Below are positions 22,565 to 34,919 of a DNA stretch of 64,000 nt, in pieces. The DNA is from Pyrenopolyporus hunteri. Its lineage: Eukaryota > Ascomycota > Sordariomycetes > Xylariales > Hypoxylaceae. The stretch is from assembly GCA_902806595.1 (NCBI GenBank), contig CADCXC010000013.1:806001-870000 (forward strand), read 5' to 3'. Every line of letters starts with the position of its first letter. The first letter of the stretch is position 1. The notes beneath the pieces are model-generated. The model had not been told where the DNA came from. It made no database searches and worked only from the letters and a program-made list of their open reading frames with translations. Both the position numbers and the translations under genes were made by a program.

Positions 22565-25171
22565 ATGGCGAGCACACTTACACGCCAACCCTTGGTTCCC
22601 CCTCCGCAGGGCATACCAGACCCACCCATCTTGACGGTCTCCGATGGTGAGGATTCACCGACCTCTGACGGTGCAGCGGACGAAGAGCCGTTGTATATGG
22701 ACCAGGACGATGCCCAGACCATTATACAACCCGCCCTGAGCCCTGCCGCCACGAGGCTCACACTGCCAAAGACGCCCGCAGCTGAGAAGGTGGCCGCATT
22801 GGAACGTCTGCCCGGCGGAGGTTTATTCAACGTCATCGAAGGAACGACAACCCCAGAGTCGGAAAGCTTGTCTTCATCTACATTGCGGCCATTCGGTGGG
22901 ACGGCTCAGCAGGCGTCTACGGCGGAAGCACAGACACGCCAAACCCGGGGCCTTTCCTTAGGCCAGCTACAGATGAGCCAATCACCAATGTACAGGCTCC
23001 CGTCGCCTTGGCAATCTGGGCCGAAGCAGATAATTGTACAGAATGAAGCTGTCTCGAAACCAGCTTTGTCAGGCGTGTTCGGCCAAAATGGACATCGTCG
23101 TTCTGCATCCGGGGGAGTAGACGCCCTGAAGAGGATACGGGAAGCGTTGCCATCTATGCCGTCCATGCCGTCCATGCCATCTATTCCATCCATTTCACTC
23201 CAGTCGTTCTTCTCAGGGCCATCCTCAACGAAAAACACGGGATCCGATGGGAAGAAAGCTACTCCTGGTGACGGCACATCTGAATCGAAGCAGTTTTCAG
23301 CCTTTTTCACTGAAGCGCCAACTCGAACCGATAGAGCCACATCCCCTTCGACGAATAGGCAGTCGATTTTCGCTCTACCCGTTCGCACTCCCGAAGGATC
23401 TACACTGGCTCCACCACCAAACCGACCACGGGCAATTCGACGGTCGACTTCTGATGAGTCCATGCTATATCATTCACTATCTAGGATGTCGTCCCTCGGA
23501 GATGACGATAGATGGAACGATATACGGGAGCAGAAGAATAGTCGGCTCAAGGCCATCACAGATAGCTGGGATAGATCAACTTTCAAGCTACCTCAACTAC
23601 CCAATATCATTCCCGCCCCTCTCAAAAGGAGCCCTATTTTAGGGTTCGACCAATCCGACCCATCTCTGTCGGGACCCGGGCGCACCTCGACAATTTTTGA
23701 GGTCGGTCAATCAGCGACGGGCGATGCTAATCTGTCAGACTTGGACCGTGCTTTGGAATTACTAACAGGAGATATCGTCATCATGGGCGGATACCGAGGG
23801 TCTGTCTTGAGGTCTACGAGAACCAACCGTCAAGTATGGGTGCCCGTGAAGGTCGGTTTGAATATTCGAAAGGTTAACCTGGAGATTGGGCTGGATCCCG
23901 AAGACGAGGAGAGGATGGGAGAGACCATTTACGCTTCTGGGATGTTGAAAAATATAGGGCCGGTTGATATATCGAAGCGCTTGTTCAAACGACTAAAGGA
24001 ATGCGAAAACTTTAGGACGGGGAAGCTCCGGGTGTGGGATTACGGCTACGACTGGAGGCTGAGCCCTCATTTACTCTCGCGCAAACTAGTCGATTTCCTC
24101 GAAAAATTGCCGTCGAATAAGGGGCCTGACCAACCAGAAAGTAGAGGCGCAATGGTCATTGCGCACAGCCTCGGAGGTCTTATCACCCGTCACGCTGTGA
24201 ATCAACGGCCCGAGCTGTTCTCAGGGGTGATCTACGCAGGTACCCCCCAACGATGCATCAATATCCTAGGACCAATCCGCAACGGCGACGCTGTGCTTTT
24301 CAACGAGAAGGTTCTGACAGCGCAGGTCAACTTTTCGTTGAGGACAACCTTCGTGTTCCTACCGGAAGACGGTTTCTGCTTCATAAACAAGAACACGGGC
24401 GAGCAGTATCCGGTCGATTTCTACGACCCTCAGCAGTGGGTCAAATACTGTTTTAGCCCGTGTATCGAACCGTGCCTACCATCCTACAAGTCTCGCCCTA
24501 GCGCACTCAGTTCGTTACGGGAGCTCTCCGAGAAGCTGCCGACACCGCTGAGGAGCCGAGGAAATAGCGGAGCAAGCGAGTCCAGGTCACCGACACGCAA
24601 CATAGTCGCCGAAGCGGTGCGGAAGGTTGAAGTTGCCAACGACAGAACCCTAGCACCGCAAATGGGGACCTTGCAGAGGGAGTCTAGTACGACCGCCCAG
24701 CAGAGTCCCCCCAACCAGGATGCCGGGGTGCGCAACCGCAATTATGTGTATCTGGAGCGGACGCTCGCCGAAACGAAGAGGTTCCGGGCTGAGACGCAGC
24801 ACCGGCCGGAGCACACGAAAGCCAATGCGTATCCGCCACTCGCCGTCATCTACGGCAAGGAGGTGCCTACTGTGTGGGCAGCGAGTGTGGCGTCACGCGA
24901 GGCTATTGCATGCGCAGACGCGTACGACGACCTCGTATTCCGCAGTGGCGACGGCGTCGTATTAGCCCGCGAAGCCATGCTTCCCGAGGGATACGAGCTA
25001 GTCAAAGACGGCCAGGTCAGTACTGACCGAGGACATATAACCATGTTAGGTGACTTGGAAGCCGTAGGGAAAGCGCTGTTGGCAGTAATAAGAGGCCGTC
25101 GGAAGGGGATTGGCCTCGGGGGACAGACACAAGGATCGAGGGCAGACTCCCCCCTAAAGCCACGCGACTAG
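22565..25171 (+). CDS. LCAT-like alpha/beta hydrolase (lipase/acyltransferase family)
   Basis: A single 868-codon exon. Residues 1-380 are disordered and Ser/Pro-rich, with a tandem PSM/PSI tract (about 197-209). The hydrolase part starts near 395 (DIVIMGGYRGSVL). It shows the LCAT-type WDYGYDWRLSP segment and the nucleophile elbow AHSLGG, with Ser535 as likely catalytic residue. Asp796 (RSGDG) and His824 (DRGHITML) are good candidates for the rest of the triad. An internal Ser/Arg-rich linker lies at about 650-720. No signal peptide or clear membrane span is visible, so it is probably cytosolic or peripheral. By family it would hydrolyse or transfer acyl groups of lipids; the substrate is unknown. 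The call rests on motifs only. PGAP1-like or lipase-like hydrolases are related alternatives. Confidence 0.75.
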   Translation: MASTLTRQPLVPPPQGIPDPPILTVSDGEDSPTSDGAADEEPLYMDQDDAQTIIQPALSPAATRLTLPKTPAAEKVAALERLPGGGLFNVIEGTTTPESESLSSSTLRPFGGTAQQASTAEAQTRQTRGLSLGQLQMSQSPMYRLPSPWQSGPKQIIVQNEAVSKPALSGVFGQNGHRRSASGGVDALKRIREALPSMPSMPSMPSIPSISLQSFFSGPSSTKNTGSDGKKATPGDGTSESKQFSAFFTEAPTRTDRATSPSTNRQSIFALPVRTPEGSTLAPPPNRPRAIRRSTSDESMLYHSLSRMSSLGDDDRWNDIREQKNSRLKAITDSWDRSTFKLPQLPNIIPAPLKRSPILGFDQSDPSLSGPGRTSTIFEVGQSATGDANLSDLDRALELLTGDIVIMGGYRGSVLRSTRTNRQVWVPVKVGLNIRKVNLEIGLDPEDEERMGETIYASGMLKNIGPVDISKRLFKRLKECENFRTGKLRVWDYGYDWRLSPHLLSRKLVDFLEKLPSNKGPDQPESRGAMVIAHSLGGLITRHAVNQRPELFSGVIYAGTPQRCINILGPIRNGDAVLFNEKVLTAQVNFSLRTTFVFLPEDGFCFINKNTGEQYPVDFYDPQQWVKYCFSPCIEPCLPSYKSRPSALSSLRELSEKLPTPLRSRGNSGASESRSPTRNIVAEAVRKVEVANDRTLAPQMGTLQRESSTTAQQSPPNQDAGVRNRNYVYLERTLAETKRFRAETQHRPEHTKANAYPPLAVIYGKEVPTVWAASVASREAIACADAYDDLVFRSGDGVVLAREAMLPEGYELVKDGQVSTDRGHITMLGDLEAVGKALLAVIRGRRKGIGLGGQTQGSRADSPLKPRD

Positions 25172-26020
25172 ATTTCCGTTTTATTTCATTTTATGACACA
25201 CCATCACCTTCAGTAGAAAAAGAATCTAGATTGCCAGGAAAAGAAAGAAACAACGGGCAACCGGAAAACAATACGAAGAATGGGACATCATGGGCGTACT
25301 GGATAGAGTCTTATGAGTTACGGGGGTAGCTATGTTCTTTCCCCTGACGGACTCCGGGTTTGGGGGCGTTTGATACCAGCCGCGGAACTTCTAGCATTTA
25401 CATACATACCACTTACTTAGGTACCCAGGCGCTGGTATGGTAACATCATCGATAGCGGTGGTGTTCTAACTTTCAACACACGTTTCTTCCCCTTTTCTTT
25501 TCCTTTTTTTCCTGGGGCAGGGCAAGTGTGGGCTTGCACCTGGAGAAGCTTGACCCAAGCAGACCACACGTGTGTAACTTAGAATGTAGTCGCCTACCTC
25601 AGGTAGTACGATACGATAACGATGCTTACAATACCATCCAAGTAGGTACTTACCTACCTACCTAAGGCAATAGGTACCCGGTCCACGGGCTCACGTTTCC
25701 TCCTCGACATGCGTGGGTCCATGTGTAATGTGTGACGGGATCTCGCATCGGGTGAGTACCGATATTCGCGCCGTATACCCCGTAATCGTTTTCTCCCCTT
25801 CTCCTTTCTCTCTTGGTACGGTTCCTGGACACGATCCGTTGGGAGGAAGGGGAAGGGAAGGGGGGATGGGAAAGGGGAAAGGAGACTAGAGTGAGCGCAC
25901 ACACTATGTATCTCGGCTGGTTGCAGCGCGAATGACGATTTCCGTGTTTACTGTATTCTGGTGGTTATTTGGCTTATTACTTCGTACGCCGTACGCCACC
26001 ACGCTTCTGTGGGTTAGACG

Positions 26021-26040
26021 GGTAGGTAGGTAGGTAGGTA
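26021..26040. repeat. (TAGG)n microsatellite
   Basis: Five uninterrupted GTAG units in the spacer after the LCAT-like gene, one of many such tracts in the window. Confidence 0.8.
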
Positions 26041-26581
26041 ACCTATAGATATAGACCTTGCCCAAGTAGGGAGGTATATAATACCTACATACATACATGA
26101 TATGTAAGGGAGTGGTGATGTGCGTATTGTAGATACATATTAGCAGCGCCCATCACAACTACATTATAGTGTCTTCATATAACTGGTAGATATCTGTTCA
26201 TTTCCTTTCTTTATTTATTGCCCACCGACTCCGTCCTCGTCCTCGGCCGCTGTACCACGCAGAGATGCAAGACGCGAGACACAGGACGCAGGATGCACGT
26301 TCGTGTTTTCTGCTGCTGCTTCTGGCTCTTACATGTGTATGTGTGTGTATGTACCCACCTACCTAACTGCCTACATACACACGTACATACATACATACAG
26401 CCGTCGGTACCTAAGATTACTTACATGCGCGTCGTACGAGCTCGTATCCGTCGACGTTTCCCGGGTCCTTGGGGCCGACGGCCTGGCGCGTGGCCTACCT
26501 TAGGTAGGTACGAAGCAAAAGCCGGAACGGTACCTAACCTGGCCTATTTGCCTGACCTGCCGACCTAACCTCGTGGGTAAG

Positions 26582-26617
26582 CAGCCAGCCAGCCAGCCAG
26601 CTACATACATACATACC
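26582..26617. repeat. (CAGC)n and (CATA)n compound microsatellite
   Basis: About five CAGC units directly followed by about three ACAT units. Confidence 0.8.
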
Positions 26618-27149
26618 TAGCCGCCCTCGGTACATATGAAAGTACTGCATTGCATGTTGTATGAGGGCGCCCTATGGATACCTGTATGTATGTCTGTACG
26701 TGTGTAGGTATGTAGGTAGGTATGTAAGTAGGTAGATATGAAGAAGTACGTACGTACGTAAAGAGAAGAGCTAAGACATGTGGACCTGGCCTATCGATAT
26801 ATTTCGCCAATAGTCTCAGCTGGGCGCATATGCTCTACGTGCGGTAAAGATATTAATTGGTCCCGGTGCTCTGTGGCACTCGGGCTGGTGGTTAAGAGTC
26901 AATGGGACGTACATGTATGTATGTATGTATATGTGTAGAGATAATGTAAGTGCCCCCTTTCAACCACATGGCGCTAGAACGCCCCAGCGTGCGCTTTCGG
27001 ATTCGTCGAGATCGCCGTGTAGGTTAATGTATAGTAGGTCTGGAATATATAGCGGGATCGACGCAGCGGTACCACTAAAGGCATTGCCGTTTCTTGCCTA
27101 TGTGTCCTATGTATGTGTTTGCAGACAGATAGATACCTACCACATAGAT

Positions 27150-27174
27150 AGGTAAGTAGGTAGGTAGGTAGGTA
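27150..27174. repeat. (TAGG)n microsatellite
   Basis: Five to six TAGG units with one imperfect unit (TAAG). Confidence 0.8.
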
Positions 27175-29004
27175 TGGAGGGTGTATGTAGGTACGTGAGT
27201 ATCAACCTATCTACAGCGAATGCACGTAGTAAGCCCTCGTCCACGAGGAAGCAGAACATCCGACATGGACCACGGGGACACGGCCTCATCCGCTGCGGCA
27301 TAAATAAACATATTACACTGCAGCCCCGTGGCGCTGCGGCCGTTTCACACAAACCGCCCTTCTCATCTCCTCTTTCAATGACATCAGTTAAGGATTTGCG
27401 TACCCGTTTCAGCCCTTCGGCACCCGAAGATATGTCCGGAGGAATACATGTACCTACCTATTTACCTATCTAAGTACCTTAGGTCACGTAGGAAATAGGT
27501 GGTATGGGTAGGTACATGTAGGTATTTACCACTCTCTACATACGACATATACCTACATGTATTTCCCGCCCCCAAAAGACGGGCGGGATGTGGTTGGTAT
27601 GACACCTACCTGGCAAGTAGATGCGATCAAAAGTGTCGCGGACCTACGCACGCTCGTGGGAGTCATGTATGTAAGATACCTAGGGCTAGATATCTGCACG
27701 GCATACTCGCCTCATCGACGGTTAGGTCCTTCAGCTGAGGGAGCCCCGGCGAAGGGAACGCTTCGCATTAGGACGTATCCGGTCTTATTTTCTAGAAGAA
27801 AGGCGCGGGGAAAGGGCCAGAGGTATTATTCTTCCTCTTATTTTTCTCTCTTTTTCCCCCCCTCCTCTCTTCCGATATCCGCCTCGTTAATTTACCCGAC
27901 GAGGTTTCTACAGTAATGGTGTGTTTCGGTTGTGGAGATGACCAGCGCCTGTTTTGGCCTCCAGGTGTTGGTAGCAGTTCGTAGGCGCAGCTTGTGGCGC
28001 AGATTCTATCCATACCCCTTTCGTAGCTGATGACGGTATTCTCGTGATGGGGATCGTCTGTTTCTCGACCGCTGATACGAGTTCTGCGCCTAACTTATAT
28101 ATGTAACGATGGTTACCTTGATATCTATAGCGGGTGAAGCTTGGTACCCATCTATATATTTGTATCCATTAAGAATTTTCCTTTTCATTGCCGCGCGGCA
28201 AAGTGTGGTGGCCCATACTAGTCCGGTAGGTACTTACATAGATCGCCAGGCAGAGCTAGGTGCTTAAAATATAACACGCTGATTGATATGCGTAGACTCA
28301 TGAATAATACTATAGTAACAAGCATGGCATTGGACATCCTAAAGGCCGCGGGATGGCTCCGACGCCCCCACGATTGATCAACGCACTTTACGAAGTTGAG
28401 CGAGCCGGCGACATCTTACTAATTTATAACATACCTACCTTACCTATACACAATGAAGCAAGGAATGCGTAATAATCTATAGTAGCCTACTATATACCAA
28501 TGAAATAAGATAGAGTAGATTATGTACATTGCTACCCGCTGCCAATAGCGCCTGGGTGATAAGATCTCACCTGTCGAGTGGAAGAAATCTGAGACAGCGA
28601 GTCTTGTCACGTAGCTTCGACGGGCACGAAAGGAGGATGATTAATATGAAATACTACATTACATACCTCTTCGTGCGTACATGGAGGCATGTGTAGGTAC
28701 ATATAATACAATATCTTATATCTTATAGGCCTGTGGAAAACGCATTAGCGGGATCTCCCTTGTCGTCACCGCGCAAGGCTCCTGATCTGGATTGGCCGCC
28801 AGCCAAGGGGTTTGCGTTTCAAACCGCGAGGCGCTTACACACCTGAAGCTCTGCTGTGCTGTCCCAAGCAGCCATCGGCAATTCATTCCTTCATAAATTC
28901 CACACGCGAGCCGTGTGAGGACAGCGCAGAGGGTGCTGCCTTTTTTTTTTATCGTCATCGGCGCCATCCTCGTCCTTATTAGGTATTGTGGTATCCTCAC
29001 CATC

Positions 29005-29030
29005 GTCATGATCATGATCATGATCATCTC
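29005..29030. repeat. (ATGATC)n palindromic tandem repeat
   Basis: Nearly four head-to-tail ATGATC units. Each TGATCA core is its own reverse complement, so the tract can fold on itself. Confidence 0.8.
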
Positions 29031-32000
29031 CGCGATCCGCGCTGCCATCTGGGACCTGTCGGGCTGTGCTTACGATGACGACGATTGCGGATGCTCTTGA
29101 TTAAATTCTGTCGCGAACAGGACCACCCCGTGGACAGGGGGAGGGGGGGCGCGCCCGCCTTATATTACATCGTGCTGGACACTTAATAAATCACGATTCG
29201 CAAGGCGATCAGCAGGGGATTCCAGACAGACCCCTCCGGCCCCTCATACGACGTACGGGATCTGCTATGTAATAGGTACCGTAGGCACGCTTGTCGATAC
29301 GAAGAGAGCTCGGCTCACTTTGGATTGGATACCCATGGCGGCGATCCGTCATCCCGGAAGGCTTAGAAGCAGTTTGATATGTTCACGGGCCACCGCTCTG
29401 TAAGCTTTGAGCCCTTGACAGTGCCGAGAATGCGGCACCCCAGGCCGTAATCCCGCAGGTCTGTTCCTCCAGTCCTTCGCATCTGACTTGGACTGAAACA
29501 TGCGGGCATAGTCTGGAGGCGAGATAGACCTGGATTGACACGATAGGTACCTACCGTTGTAAGCAGTGTATGTATATACATGGCTGCAGGCCTATGATGC
29601 ACCTTTTTGATACGTAGATGGGGATGGTTGGTAATTATATTTGACACGAATGAGAAAAAAAATTGTGTAGGTAGCGAAGTGAAGCATCAGTAGGTATCAG
29701 AAAGGAGGTTACTCCTTATGGAATTTTTATTCTTGTCTAGGTTACTGCCTGCATGTATACACTGTATTACCGTATACGCGAAATATACCTTCCACACCTA
29801 ATATCACACGCACTATACACTTGTATATACGTGTACCGATGTAGGTAGGTAGGTGTGTATCGCACGTACATATGCAGGTGGTAGCGCTAAGGCAGGAGAA
29901 AATAGAGCTTCCAACGGGACGGTGTCCTGTTCAGGCTAGGTAAAGTTAGGTAAAAGTTGAGGGTAATCTTCGTCCGATCTCGTGGGCAGGAACGAGAGAC
30001 GAAAAAAAGAAAGAGAGAAAAAAGGTAAAAAAGGTCCCAAACCCAAAACACCTCGCGGCGAAAAAAGTACCTAATGTCGGAGACATGCTTCGTACAATAC
30101 CTACCGACTACGTACATGTATAATATTAGGTACCTAACCTACCTAAGGTAAGTCGCGGCGAGGGTTCGCCTTGGCGGCCCGGCTAGGAAAAGGAACATAA
30201 CGTCCCAACCAACGACATGGATCCATGCTAGAGTAGCTTCACCTGAATTCACCTGAAAATCGATGTTGCGTTCGTGTACAACCAGGCAGCCCAGGGTGGG
30301 CCATGCGGCAACATTTTCGACGAGGAGGTGACTGGATGGGCGAATGGATGGAGGGGGAATTTGGGATGGGACGCCAGTCGCATCCATGATCAACCAACCT
30401 TTTTCTACATTCCATACATTCCATACATAGCATACATAGCATAGTACCTACAACGCAGTACGCTGTACAATATACATAATCCGTACATACACACATGTAT
30501 GTACCTCGCTGCATACTTCCTGCCTCGCTATCCCGTGCTAACGAATAACTTCGGCGACCTGTGTTACGTGATTGGGCGAATGATAACACTGAACCGTCCG
30601 AGCCGAGGATATAGGTAGTTTGATCCAGCATCTCGCATTTCAATAGTCTCGTGTAAATCACCAGGGCCTGGATGAAAGAGTCACACTTTTTTTTTTTTTC
30701 CTGCTCTTCTTTTCCTTCCCGCCTATTACCTATTCCTACATATCATAGCATCTCCCGTCATATTTTAATGGGCCTATCGTAGGTTTCGTAGATGGTCTAG
30801 GTGGCCTAGATGGCTGAGATGCTGGAATTCCAGAATGTCATCAATCACGGGGGATCCAATCACGACGGAGAGTACCACCCCCTTGGCCTCGAACTGGACC
30901 TATGTGGACGGATTAGGCGGGTTGCTAAGCATCAATGTAAAACAGTCTACGGAGGCAGAGCGACGGGGGCCCCATTCCTTGGCCAATCCATCCGCCACTA
31001 CCTACACGGGAGACAATCCCCCCCAGCAGGCCTATCCAGAAGGGAAAAAGCTAGTTCCACAGAGCTTCTGTTTCCTTCACCGTTCACGAGGAATACGTAC
31101 GGTAGGTACTAACCTAGGTAATCGGCTTACGGAGGAGCCCCCGGGTTTGGTTTGGGTAGAATTTTTTTTTTCCTCCGTTCTAACAAAGCTGACTTCGCTG
31201 ATGTGTGGCGAGCTCGTGTGGGTTAAGGAAAAGACCAAACCAATTCCACTTGGTTTACTTGGTCTGGTTTCACCAGGCAGTCGGTATTGGGTCGGTTTGT
31301 TCCTGTTTCTTGTTTGTTATATGTAGACTCGGGTGAGTTTAACCTGCTTCGGGAACGGGCAGTAAGTTAGGTACTTCGTAGGCGGCAAGAGTCAAAAATA
31401 GGGAAAAGATGACACACATTGGCAACTAAAGAAGAAGAGCTGTGTCGCGTTCATACCTACATAGGTAGATGGGTAGGTACCTAGATTTTATGGCCATGGC
31501 CATGGCTATGCATGTTGGATATTGTCGCCTATCCAATTCTGACTTGCAAATCTCGAGTTGAAAAAATGGTCGTGTCATCCATCATCAACCGTGCTTCGTA
31601 CGGATCGAATCGAATCGGAAACAATTGTGTGTGTCTCGTCCACTCTCGATTTTTTTTTTTTTTCTTATCCTTTTTTTAATCGGTTCTTTCTTTCCTTCTT
31701 TATTTCTTCACGACAGGGGTGTCAAGTCCCGGAATTCGTCGAACCCACACATCTCTCACACACAACTGTGTCATTCATTCCTTACATGTACATGTTCCGC
31801 CTCCCCTTTCATAAATCGCGATTGGGGGGGAATTTCTGAATCTCTAGTGCCCTACCTGGTACACTAGCGTGTAGGGCCGCGTCGGGGCCCGTGCTGTACC
31901 TGTAGCGCAACTAAAGCACGCTAGCGACTCAGGTGTACCTAATGGAGCAAGTACCTTCAGGTTTGTACTCGGCCACGGTAGCGGCAGGAAGCGTACCAGC

Positions 32001-33376
32001 GTTCTTTCGTCCCTGAAGGAACCTTAAACTTGCTAATAACATGGGAGGTCGGCCCATCAGCCTGCCCCTCTTTCCGCCTCGAGAAACCTTTCCTACCTTT
32101 TCCTCCCTTCGACTTACCTTACCTTAACCTTAATCCCATACCTTCCGCACCCGTCTCGTCCCATCGTCGAGTTCTTTCGCTACATCTTTTCTCGCTGTAG
32201 TGCCCTCTTTTCTCCCTTCTTCCTTTTAGTTCATCTGTTGTTTTCTATATTCTTGGGGAATAAACTCCGGTGCGATTCGTATATACGTCCTATCCACCCC
32301 GTCTGATAAAAGTTCCGTACTATTCTGTTCGACTGTCCCGAGTCTCTCTACCCCCCCAAATTTCAAGCCACATTTTTTGGTATTTGTTCATACCACAGTA
32401 ATAACGCCGATTCATCGACCGGCAGACATCCATCCCCCGAGCGACTCGCCCACTTGTGTGACGAGCCCAGATCGCCAGCGCAACACGATTTTAAGCGTCG
32501 CCTACAACTTCCGTCTAGTGTGGTAGTATCGAGAGGGTTGAATAGGCGAGCTAGCATTCGTTTAATCATCAGCCGACTTAAGAAAGGCGCATCGAGTCGA
32601 GGACGCTCGTAGAGCTACAACAAGTCCGAAACACCGGATCCGATCCCCAGGAGCGTCCCTCGAACCGATAATCGAAATTTCATCTGAACCGATCATCCAG
32701 CTCACCGGTTTAGCCCCGTCCACGGACCCTACTACCGTCGGCTACATTCTCTAGCTTCGGCATCAGACTTGAATTGACCCGTCCGGACCAAGGCCCGAAA
32801 CCTTCCAGTGCGATACAGGACTGATTGCTTACTCGGAGCTGACGCGCTGTCTATTCGCTCGTGGTCCCGTTCGTGATTGGCAAGCGTAGGTAGTTCATCA
32901 GAAGAACTAATAGGTTAAATCCATCGAGCGACCCGATCATTGGCGCGTTTGAACAAGTACCTCTACGGAGTTGGGCAGATTGAGCAGAAGGAGAAGATCA
33001 TTATTGGCCACGGCCGATTGCACAAATAATCGGGGCCCAACATCAATATTCCTGCAACCCGGACCTGCAAAGCTAAGCGCAGGTGGTAAAAAGGAGGGCT
33101 TAGAGCGCGCCTCATCTTTTCTACATCAATCAATTTCGTTGACGTCTGGAGCGTCTTGTCCGTCCCATCGCTGCAACGCTTCAAGGCCTTGCAGACCATT
33201 TCCCTCCCTACTGCCAACTCCCGCGTGGCGCATCAGCCATTTCAGCCGGGAATAAAAATAGGAGAGGATCAGCAGCCAACAAACCCAAGGCAGTAAAAAA
33301 GTTTCTCAATTTCGCATTTAGCATCACCGTACCTGGAATTGCCTTATCAAGCAGAAAGCTTGAGCCTTCGTCCACC

Positions 33377-34919
33377 ATGAGCGCGGCGATCGCTATGGCC
33401 CCTTCTCCGGCTCCCCACGACAGACCGGCCTACGCTGAGTTGGCTCCAGCCTCCAGCATCGCGGGCACTTCATCAACAGCTACTGGAATTGCCGCAGCGC
33501 CGGCTTCACCTTCGGTTCCACGCACTACGGCTGCGCTTTCGGGAATCCCGAGCACCAATGCTCCTGCTTCTGCGACGCAACGTCCCGCCAGTCACAGCCC
33601 GCCCAGAACAGCTGCCCAGTCGGCGGCAAAATCATCTCCCCCCAGCGCGTAAGTCACTTGGTTACTTTTATCCCCTATTTTTCTTTCTCGGTCTTCGGTG
33701 ATCCTTCATTCCATCACAAGAATCCCGAGTGCCCATAGAGGAAGACCACGACGTAAAGGTCTCGCTATGTGTCATCGCGTTGTCGGGTCAAGTATAGTAG
33801 CTAATTCTTCTTCGCGTACGCTATAGTTCGCGAAATGTTTCGGGCGGTTCGCAACCTAAGATCATCGTAAAGAAGGAGCCTGGATCTCCTGATATACCTT
33901 CAACGCGACATCGTCCGCGAAAGCTGGATCTCTCTAAGAATACCCTAACTGGGTCGGGCGCCGCAACCGCACGCCCGGCGCTGGGTAGGGAAGGACTCGG
34001 TATCCAGGAAGTGGGCATCGCATGTTTGTCGCCGGGCTTCGTCACCCAAGATCCCGTGATGAAGGAACATTTGCAGCAGAGTATGAATGTTAGAGAACAA
34101 CAGCGCCGCATTATCGAAGCTAGACTGCAGCAACAATCAGCGAAGGGCGACGGTCCCGACAATGGCAAGGAGAAGGACCCTATTAGCCAATTCGCCGCAA
34201 AGACCCCAGGAATGTCTCGACGGAATAAAGCCCCTCCGGGGTTAAGCATCGTAGCGCCCTCCCACGAGCAATTCGCGAATGAGCGAGTCATCCAATCCGC
34301 ACCTTTGGGACAAACTTTCACTGGCCGTCATAACCCGCAGCCCTTAACCCGCCATCTTACAAACCATCCTTCAAACTTATCTAGCACGTCTCATATTCAC
34401 CACGTTCCCGCGAACCAAACGGCTAACCGTTTGCCCCCTATTTCCGACGTGTTCGGTGGTCAAGGCCTCCCCTCACACGCGGAGTCAAGTGCGCGAGTCT
34501 TATATCCTGGTTCGAGTCATGGGCCGCTAGCATCACCTGGCCATCCGCCGCCGGCTCCTTCGCAGCCGCCCATGTCGGGCCGGCCCCGCGAATATAAGTC
34601 GGCCGAGGAGGCGCAACATGAAATAGCTGGAGGACGCCCAGAATTGCTGCCCAAGCTTGTCCACTACACGGGACACCAGCCCCCGACGCCCCCGTCTCCT
34701 CGAAACGGACCTAACCCGATGGACGCCACTCGAGGTACGAGCCGACGAAGGACCCGTGCCGAGTATGAGGAGGGTAGCAGTCCTCCGCTTGGCCACGGTC
34801 CTTCGGCCACTCGGAGAGCGCCCTTCGGGGCTGGGCGAGACAGCCCCGAAACCCAGCGACAGAAGCGCGAAGAATTTCTGAAGTTATGCGAGAGAGCCTG
34901 GGATTTGTTTCACTCGTGA
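33377..34919 (+). CDS. Unrecognised disordered protein
   Basis: Two exons, 33377-33648 and 33827-34919 (454 aa), joined by a 178-nt intron with a good GTAAGT donor, a GCTAATTC branch and phase-correct joining (SSPPSA-SRNVSGG). I do not recognise a domain. Residues 1-90 are Ala/Ser/Pro-rich. A basic segment KIIVKKEPGSP follows, of the kind seen at sumoylation sites (VKKE). A charged helix FVTQDPVMKEHLQQSMNVREQQRRIIEARLQQQ (two overlapping parts, PVMKEHLQQSMNVREQQ and RRIIEARLQQQ) may form a short coiled coil. A long Pro/His/Ser region is followed by a basic patch (GTSRRRTRAEYEEG). The C-terminal end (ETQRQKREEFLKLCERAWDLFHS) looks ordered and helical and may be the conserved core. The composition suggests a nuclear or regulatory role, but this is only inference. 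Confidence 0.7.

Larger units (their letters stand above)
25172..33376. other. 8.2-kb gene-poor spacer
   Basis: No gene I can support. The region is dense in TAGG/CCTA and CATA microsatellites (for example 26021-26040, 26378-26398, 27150-27174), a (CAGC)5 run at 26582-26600 and an (ATGATC)n tract near 29005. A frame at 30835-31098 has a coding-like base pattern but no recognisable motif. The last kilobase before 33377 is pyrimidine-rich in places (32040-32240) and is probably the long leader or promoter of the next gene. Confidence 0.5.

Noticed and set aside
28915..29100. Hydrophobic plus-strand frame that looks like a membrane peptide
   Set aside because: Its hydrophobic part is produced by the ATGATC repeat; no other coding sign.
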